From positions 5,022,001 through 5,086,000 of the forward strand of contig OY764903.1 of the NCBI GenBank assembly GCA_963668605.1: a DNA stretch of 64,000 nt, read 5' to 3'. This stretch comes from G963668605 sp963668605 (GTDB taxonomy: Bacteria > Acidobacteriota > Terriglobia > Bryobacterales > Bryobacteraceae). Under the pieces are notes generated by a model. That model worked only from the letters and a program-made list of their open reading frames with translations, ran no database searches and had not been told where the DNA came from. This document shows positions 58,606 to 64,000 of this stretch, one piece after another (positions within the stretch are counted from its first letter, which is position 1; each line of letters starts with the position of its first letter). The position numbers were made by a program, and so were the translations under genes.

Positions 58606-61600
58606 TCAGAACATCACGTAGACGGACTCGGAGACCTCTTCTCCGAGATCGGCTTCGACAGGGAAGTCGAGTCCGGCGCGGACCAGTTGGGCACAGACGG
58701 GTTTGAGCATCTCGGTCGCCGCACCGGGGCCCCAGGCATTAGTGATGGCCGCAGTAAGGCGCGCGGCATTCTGTTCTTCGGCGTGGAACTCGTCGGGTAA
58801 TTCGAAGATCGAGCGCAACTCCTCCGGTTCCGCGGCATCCGCCCACGTAGTGGGCGTGCGGCGCAAGTCGACGTCGATCTTCACGGCGCCGTCGCCCTTC
58901 AGCTTTTGGGCTGCGGGCCAGAAGTCCTGATCGAAGATTCCATCCAGGCGCTTGAGGAACTTGTCCGGGTGCGACTCGACCGAGGCGACCGAGACATCCT
59001 CGTTCTCCAGTCCCTCGCCTTTGCCCTCCGGCCATTGCGGCTGCTCGCCTTTCAGCAGGATGAAGTTGCCTAAGGCCAGGATGTCCATCTCAGTGCGCAT
59101 GAAGCAGCGGTAGGCATCGGGCGGCGTGCAGACGATCGGTTCGCCCCGGACGTTGAAGGATGTGTTTACCAGAACAGCGCACCCGGTCTTATCGCGAAAG
59201 GCCCGAATCAGATCGTAAAACTCAGGATGATCGTCGCGGCGAACGGTCTGCACGCGCGCCGAGTAGTCGACGTGTGTGACGGCAGGAATGTCGCTGCGCA
59301 AGCGGCGCACCACGGGCAGGAGATCGTCATCCGCTCCGATTGTGCTGTCGAGCGGCAGGCGGCGTTCTTCGCGCACCGGCGCGACCAGCAGCATGTAGGG
59401 GCTCTCACCGTCGAGATCGAAATACTCGCCGGCGTGTTCCGCCATCACGGCCGGTGCGAACGGGCGGAACGACTCGCGGTACTTGATGCGCAGATTCAGG
59501 TTGGCCTGCGTGTCGGGATTGCGTGGATCGGCCAGGATGGAGCGCGCTCCCAGCGAGCGCGGACCGAACTCCAGGCGGCCCGAAAAGTGGCCGATGATTT
59601 TCCCTTCCGTGAGCTGCTGCGCGAGAAACTCGTTGCGCTCAGCAGCGCTCCTGTACTGATACTTGTAGCCGTGGGTATCGAGGTAGCAGCGGATCTCGTC
59701 TTCGCTAAATTCAGGGCCCAGGTACGAGCCGCCTTGCGTGGTGCGCCCATCCGCACGCAGTTCGCGCGGCTTGCCGAAGTAGGTATGATAGGCGTCCAAC
59801 GCCACGCCGAGTGCGCAACCCGAATCGCCGGCGGCAGGCTGAATCCAGAGGTCCCGAAAGGGACCTTCCCGCAGGAGCTTGCCGTTGGCCACGCAGTTAA
59901 GCGCGACGCCACCGGCGAGGCACAGATTCGCTTCACCCGTAAGCTGGTGAGCAGTGCGAGCCATACGCAGCATTGCCTCTTCTGTGACGGCTTGGATGGA
60001 ACGGGCAAGGTTGATTTCGCGGCGCGTAATCGGCGACTCCGGCTTGCGCCGCGGGCCACCGAATAGCCCGGCAAAATCGTCGTTCGTCATCTGCGCGTCA
60101 TGTAGGAAGCCGAAGTATTTCAGGTTCAGTTCAATGGAGCCGTCGGACTTGAGGTCGACCAGATGATCGAGAATCTGCTTCGCGAAAAGCGGCTCTCCGT
60201 AAGGCGCCAAGCCCATCATTTTGTACTCGCCCGAATTCACCTTGAAGCCGGTGAACTGCGTCATCGCCGAGTAGAGCAAACCCAGGGAATTGGGAAAGCG
60301 CATCTCTTTGAGCAGCCGCAACGTACTGCCGTGGCCCTGTCCGATACTGGCGGTCGCCCATTCGCCTACGCCATCGATGGTCAGTATCGCCGCCCGCTCG
60401 AACGGCGACGGGAAGAAACAACTCGCCGCGTGCGAACGGTGATGGGCGCCCTGTAAAACCAGGCCGTCGTACTTCAGGTTTTCGCGGATGAGCTTCGGAA
60501 AGTGCAATTTCAAGCGCAGCCACGAAGGCATGATCTTGCGCCACATGCGTTCAGCCGATTCGCGATCCACGGCCATCAGCGAGTGGGACAGGCGTTCAAA
60601 GGTCAGCGCGGCGTTGTCGTAGTAGACGATCGCCGTCAGGTCGTTCTGATTGATGCCCGCCTGCTCCAGACAGTAGTTGATCGCATTGTGCGGGAAGCGG
60701 CGGTCGTTCTTGATGCGCGTGAAGCGCTCCTCTTCGGCGGCCGCCACGATCTCTCCATCGCGAATCACGGCCGCGCCCGAGTTGTGATAAAAGCACGAGA
60801 TGCCCAGAATGTGAACGGCGCCTGAGGACCGCGGTGCGGGTGCGGGTACGGCGAAGACGGGGTCGGACGCCGGCTTGGGAAGCAAACCGCGCTCCTGAAT
60901 GAAGCTCGCCATGTGACTGGCGACGAACCCATTGGCGAAGGGGGTGAAGTGGCCTCCCACTTCGTAGCGCAGTTTCTTTTGGCGCACCTCGTAAGGCAGG
61001 TTAATCAGCGGAGTGCTCACATCCGCCACGTGGACGCCATTGGCGCGATCCTCGAGCCGCGCAAACAGATCCTGATAGATCGGCTTAACCGCGTGCAGGT
61101 AGAAGTCCATGGTCGGGATAGGGACAATCAGAACCGGCCGGGGCTTCACCTCCGCAATGAACTGCTTCAGAATCGCCTCCATCAGGCGCCAACCTGGAGT
61201 GTCCGCGGAATACAAATCCGGATAGGGCTGCACACCGCGCAGGCGGAAGAATTCGGAGACAAGGCGATCGCCGGCGCTTTGCAGCGGCTTCGAGTGGCGC
61301 AACTCCTTCAGGTAAGGCACGCGCGTGTACCACTTGAGCGCGAACTCCTTCCAGGAGTCTTCGCGCTTGCCGTTCGATGTGCCGTCCTCTTCATCGGCAA
61401 ACGGACGCTCGATGGGAACCGGCACCTGGCGCAGAACCAACTGCCCGCCGACCAGTTCGAAGTACGGTTTGGGGACGAGAACCCGGCGGCCCGTGACGCG
61501 GTCGATGCTCGGCCGGTGCGAGAGCTGGATGCGGTGGAAGCTGTCGATCTGCACGCAGATCATAACGAGATCCGCCTCGACATCCTTGGCGTATTTCCGG

Positions 61601-61932
61601 TGGATCAGCAGATGCTGATCCGTACCGGTTCCGGGAATTCCGTAGTTCTGCACTTCGACGTCCAGCAGCGCGGCAAGTTTGTCGGAATAACGATCCGCGT
61701 TGGCGACGTTGTCGCCGGCGGTGTAGGAGTCGCCGAACATCAGGATGCGCGGCCGGCTGCCTCTTGCGCGTTCGAACTCGAAGTCCGACCGGAAACCGAG
61801 GGAGTTCGTAACAACAAAATAGCCGCCGTCTTCACCCGGAATGCGAGCCTTGAGGTTCGGCACAAAGCGGTGTCCAACTGCCGAATCCTGCTGCACCAGC
61901 ATGCGATGAGTTGTTTGGTTGAAAAGAAACAC
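58606..61932 (-). CDS. SGNH-hydrolase/O-carbamoyltransferase fusion
   Basis: 1108 residues from the GTG at 61932, preceded by GAGGAG 7-8 bases upstream; an ATG at 61992 overlaps the likely -10 box and is rejected. Residues about 60-345 form an SGNH-type domain (ILMFGDSYTAG, then GGHFTPFANGF). From about 374 comes a NodU/TobZ-type carbamoyltransferase: ILGISCFYHNSGAAVIRDG, HHRSHAASCFFPSPFE (Fe ligand His), ILTIDGVGEWAT, EFGPRSLGARSILADP and NTSFNVRGEP. A C-terminal tail of about 130 residues (from about 980) is unassigned. Carbamoyltransferases carbamoylate sugars or antibiotics; SGNH domains hydrolyse or transfer acyl groups. The Asp two residues before the last SGNH His is Gly, so that activity is uncertain. 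Confidence 0.85.
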   Translation of the reverse strand: MFLFNQTTHRMLVQQDSAVGHRFVPNLKARIPGEDGGYFVVTNSLGFRSDFEFERARGSRPRILMFGDSYTAGDNVANADRYSDKLAALLDVEVQNYGIPGTGTDQHLLIHRKYAKDVEADLVMICVQIDSFHRIQLSHRPSIDRVTGRRVLVPKPYFELVGGQLVLRQVPVPIERPFADEEDGTSNGKREDSWKEFALKWYTRVPYLKELRHSKPLQSAGDRLVSEFFRLRGVQPYPDLYSADTPGWRLMEAILKQFIAEVKPRPVLIVPIPTMDFYLHAVKPIYQDLFARLEDRANGVHVADVSTPLINLPYEVRQKKLRYEVGGHFTPFANGFVASHMASFIQERGLLPKPASDPVFAVPAPAPRSSGAVHILGISCFYHNSGAAVIRDGEIVAAAEEERFTRIKNDRRFPHNAINYCLEQAGINQNDLTAIVYYDNAALTFERLSHSLMAVDRESAERMWRKIMPSWLRLKLHFPKLIRENLKYDGLVLQGAHHRSHAASCFFPSPFERAAILTIDGVGEWATASIGQGHGSTLRLLKEMRFPNSLGLLYSAMTQFTGFKVNSGEYKMMGLAPYGEPLFAKQILDHLVDLKSDGSIELNLKYFGFLHDAQMTNDDFAGLFGGPRRKPESPITRREINLARSIQAVTEEAMLRMARTAHQLTGEANLCLAGGVALNCVANGKLLREGPFRDLWIQPAAGDSGCALGVALDAYHTYFGKPRELRADGRTTQGGSYLGPEFSEDEIRCYLDTHGYKYQYRSAAERNEFLAQQLTEGKIIGHFSGRLEFGPRSLGARSILADPRNPDTQANLNLRIKYRESFRPFAPAVMAEHAGEYFDLDGESPYMLLVAPVREERRLPLDSTIGADDDLLPVVRRLRSDIPAVTHVDYSARVQTVRRDDHPEFYDLIRAFRDKTGCAVLVNTSFNVRGEPIVCTPPDAYRCFMRTEMDILALGNFILLKGEQPQWPEGKGEGLENEDVSVASVESHPDKFLKRLDGIFDQDFWPAAQKLKGDGAVKIDVDLRRTPTTWADAAEPEELRSIFELPDEFHAEEQNAARLTAAITNAWGPGAATEMLKPVCAQLVRAGLDFPVEADLGEEVSESVYVMF

Positions 61933-61990
61933 TCCGAGACTCCTCAGGCTCAGCGGGGCTCTAGATCCGCCCTCCAGGATCCTTCCGGCC

Positions 61991-62017
61991 ATTATATCAG
62001 CGGGCCTCTAGCGGCAA
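61991..62017 (-). promoter_or_regulatory. Candidate promoter of the SGNH-carbamoyltransferase gene
   Basis: TATAAT (61996-61991 on the minus strand) is perfect; a TTGCCG (62017-62012) lies 15 bp upstream. Transcription from near 61984 would give a leader of about 52 nt to the GTG at 61932. Confidence 0.4.
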
Positions 62018-62201
62018 GCATCTCGAAGGTGAGGGAAACGCTGTGTATGCCATTCACGGGACAAGCCACGCGTGGTCGAGAAACTCGGCGTTCACACGCT
62101 CCACAAATTTTCCCAACTTACGCAGATTCAATCACCTATGACGGAGGCGGCCTGGCGCAGCGACCGGAATCGAAAGCCGGAATGCTTAGATTGTAGCGGG
62201 C

Positions 62202-62222
62202 AAGTCCGCTCGTGTCGGACTT
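62202..62222 (+). other. Leader hairpin upstream of the 62248 gene
   Basis: AAGTCCG (62202-62208) and CGGACTT (62216-62222) form a perfect 7-bp stem with loop CTCGTGT, ending about 14 bp before the SD (GAGGTGAG). The region 61993-62247 otherwise shows no coding frame and no clear promoter; the hairpin is the only structure I can support. Confidence 0.4.
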
Positions 62223-62247
62223 CCAAACTCCGATTGAGGTGAGAACG

Positions 62248-63048
62248 ATGAAACGAGAGAATCTACAAATTGCAGGCTTACTGCTCGGCTTCTGTGTGTT
62301 TGGGCCGGGGCTCGCCAGCGCGCAGACGACAATCGACATGCGCACGCAAAGCAAGAATATCGATTTTTCCGGAGCGTTATCGACGCGCCCCGTGAAGACC
62401 GGCGCGGCCATGCCGCCGGTGTGCAGCCAGGGCGATCTGTTTTTCAAAACGACAGCGCCGGCAGGGCAGAATCTATACGGATGTGCGGCAGCAAACACTT
62501 GGGTCGCGCTGAGCGGCGCGGGAGGCGGAGGAGCCGCGATGCCGGTGCGCATCTGGCTGCCAGCCGCCGGATGTTCGGGGAGCACTGCTTCCACTGGGTG
62601 GGATCTGCCCTCCAGCGACGCGATGACGGCGGTTTGCTTAGCCGGCACGAATACGAATAAGGGCGTGGGACAGTTTCCCGACGGAGCGACTCCTGCGTCG
62701 GCGCAGACAACGGTGTCGATACCCGCGGAATGGACTGGAGATGTAAGTGCACGCTTTCGCTGGTTGACGACCGCGACCACGGGCGCTGTGGTCTGGCAAG
62801 TTGCCACGGCATGTTCGGCCCCCGGCGAGTCCGACGACCCGGCCTGGAATGCTGCGTCGACGGTGACGGGCGCGGCGCCTGCATCCGCCAGTGCGCTTAC
62901 CGATGCGTTGATAGCGACAGTCAGTGTGGCTGGTTGCGCGCCCGGCGAACTCATGCACTTACGAATCCTGCGCGATCCGAGCGCCGCCTCCGACACTCTG
63001 GCCGACACGGCTATCCTGGTTGGCGTGGAGGTCTCGTTTTCGAGATAG
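62248..63048 (+). CDS. Hypothetical exported Cys-containing protein
   Basis: 266 residues from the ATG at 62248 (SD GAGGTGAG); an upstream in-frame start at 62212 adds residues before the signal. Signal peptide IAGLLLGFCVFGPGLASA. The mature part is Ala/Thr/Gly rich with PVCSQGDLFFKTTAPAGQ near its start and eight or so Cys that could pair extracellularly. Beta-rich, possibly a carbohydrate-binding or surface protein. No family recognised. The next gene starts 48 bp downstream. Confidence 0.6.
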   Translation: MKRENLQIAGLLLGFCVFGPGLASAQTTIDMRTQSKNIDFSGALSTRPVKTGAAMPPVCSQGDLFFKTTAPAGQNLYGCAAANTWVALSGAGGGGAAMPVRIWLPAAGCSGSTASTGWDLPSSDAMTAVCLAGTNTNKGVGQFPDGATPASAQTTVSIPAEWTGDVSARFRWLTTATTGAVVWQVATACSAPGESDDPAWNAASTVTGAAPASASALTDALIATVSVAGCAPGELMHLRILRDPSAASDTLADTAILVGVEVSFSR

Positions 63049-63096
63049 CCCATGAAAAGTACAGATACGTTTCACTCAAGCGGGTATCCTGGAGGG

Positions 63097-64000
63097 ATGA
63101 GCCGCGATTGGTTCGCCTATCGGATGGAAGTGCGGAAAAGGCTTGGTCTCTTTCTCTCGCTCTTGCTCTTGATTCCAATGCTGCTCGCGGCGCAAGACCC
63201 GGCTCGGCAGGTGCCGCCGAATTTGCGGGAAGCCGTGATCGACGACTTCACGACGCAGCGGCTCGGCTCGTATTCGGGCGCGCCCTTGTTTTTCCCGAAT
63301 CTGGACGCTGAACACTCCGGCCAGACGCTCACGGTTGCGGGTGGTCAGTTGGTGAACGGGGCGGCGACGGGCGGGTTGCAGAACATGTATTTCTGGAACA
63401 AGGACTACATGGCCCCGACTTGCATCTGGCCAGACGGCTCCTGTTACCTACGGAACAGGCTCCAATCGGGAACGTGGAGCACCGGCTACAACCGTATGTC
63501 TTTCCGGTGGCGCTGCGACAACGCTATTGGCGGCAACAACACTGGGACACAGTACCACTTAGGAACGTACGCTCGGGATGGCGCGTACACCAATCAGAAC
63601 GATCAGGAATCGAACGGCTGGCACTTCTACCATGAGATCCACGCCAATTCGTCTCCGTGGCGCTGGGTATGGGTCACCGTGAACACGCACACGCAGCACA
63701 TGCGGGCGAATACGGCGGCGGCAGATCAGGCACTCCCTGCCAACGTCACGATGCCGACAGGGAACTATTTCGACCTGTTCACTAGCTTCTATTTCGACAG
63801 GAAGTACACCTCGTTCGCCGGGTCAACCTGCTACTTCGACGATTGGACTCTCGGGACGCAGGGCAGTGAGCCGGATTACCACGTTTCAACGCTGACCTAC
63901 CAGTACACGGGGAACCACTACGAAGTAGCGTGGCAAGCGGGGCGCGTTGATGAAGCGACCACGTATGAGGTTCGCTACAGCACCACTGGCAGCCTGAAGA
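63097..64000 (+). CDS. Large exported protein, 5' part (runs off the window)
   Basis: An open frame of at least 301 residues from the ATG at 63097 to the edge. A hydrophobic segment LGLFLSLLLLIPMLLAAQ is a signal peptide. The mature part is rich in Trp, Tyr, Asn and Gly (MYFWNKDYMAP, YNRMSFRWRCDN, YFDLFTSFYFD), typical of a secreted beta-sandwich domain. The last 45 residues (TYQYTGNHYEVAWQ, TYEVRYSTTG) look like the start of a fibronectin type III domain. GGAGGG directly abuts the ATG, so the true start may be the ATG at 63124. Function unknown. Confidence 0.65.
   Translation, partial: MSRDWFAYRMEVRKRLGLFLSLLLLIPMLLAAQDPARQVPPNLREAVIDDFTTQRLGSYSGAPLFFPNLDAEHSGQTLTVAGGQLVNGAATGGLQNMYFWNKDYMAPTCIWPDGSCYLRNRLQSGTWSTGYNRMSFRWRCDNAIGGNNTGTQYHLGTYARDGAYTNQNDQESNGWHFYHEIHANSSPWRWVWVTVNTHTQHMRANTAAADQALPANVTMPTGNYFDLFTSFYFDRKYTSFAGSTCYFDDWTLGTQGSEPDYHVSTLTYQYTGNHYEVAWQAGRVDEATTYEVRYSTTGSLK

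Overview
The window is GC-rich bacterial chromosome (visibly about 60 percent GC, strong G/C preference at third codon positions, genes packed on both strands). The gene content points to Acidobacteriota, most likely a Bryobacterales/Solibacter-like soil organism: several Tat-exported sulfatases and oxidoreductases, a YMNGNAEGYLAY (DUF6599-type) protein, a PKD/Ig-rich OmpA protein, small RRKMTEAARKR proteins, two 2-oxoacid:ferredoxin oxidoreductases and frequent TTG/GTG starts. The phylum assignment is inference; there is no rRNA, and I saw no tRNA or CRISPR.

Layout. 1-7 kb: end of an antitoxin plus PIN toxin, a histone-deacetylase-fold enzyme, a large OmpA/PKD outer-membrane protein, a decayed IS passenger gene split by a palindromic repeat, and aroA. 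7-20 kb: pseudo-receiver, DNRLRE-like protein, speA, a fused korA-korB pair, trmJ, then mutS2, Nudix, SMP-30 and malQ on the minus strand. 20-25 kb: a lone nuoB, a B12-binding radical SAM gene whose annotated stop is almost certainly a selenocysteine codon (tail C-U-A-E-P with a bSECIS-like hairpin), a thioesterase, nikR and a nikMN-Q-O nickel/cobalt ECF transporter. 25-33 kb: dtd, a GHMP kinase, a large unknown exported protein and a four-gene korDABC cluster. 33-37 kb: a hexuronate operon (MFS transporter, URO-D-like protein, uxaC) preceded by two near-identical 16-bp operators. 37-42.6 kb: two histidine kinases and an intact ISKra4-type element with direct repeats and an A8 slippery run. 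42.6-48.6 kb: a Tudor-like small protein, purQ-purL-purF, an aminotransferase and a strong terminator. 48.6-58.6 kb: two sulfatases, cysDN, an amidohydrolase, and a DUF362/aldo-keto-reductase divergon with a palindromic promoter; four of these products carry Tat signals. 58.6-64 kb: an SGNH-carbamoyltransferase fusion and two exported proteins, the last running off the edge.

How it fits together. Sulfatases would release sulfate, which CysDN can activate; hexuronate uptake and isomerisation feed sugar-acid catabolism; the two KOR systems link 2-oxoacids to ferredoxin. The nickel transporter sits beside its own NikR. Two short repeat families recur. Family A (about 95-102 bp, 25-nt inverted arms) has three copies and family B (about 45 bp, two stem-loops) has three copies. 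All family B copies lie between convergent genes, and one forms the 3' end of a coding sequence.

The strongest observations are the recoded radical SAM selenoprotein, the SGNH-carbamoyltransferase fusion, the slippage-dependent or frameshifted IS, and the symmetric divergent promoter at 55.0 kb.
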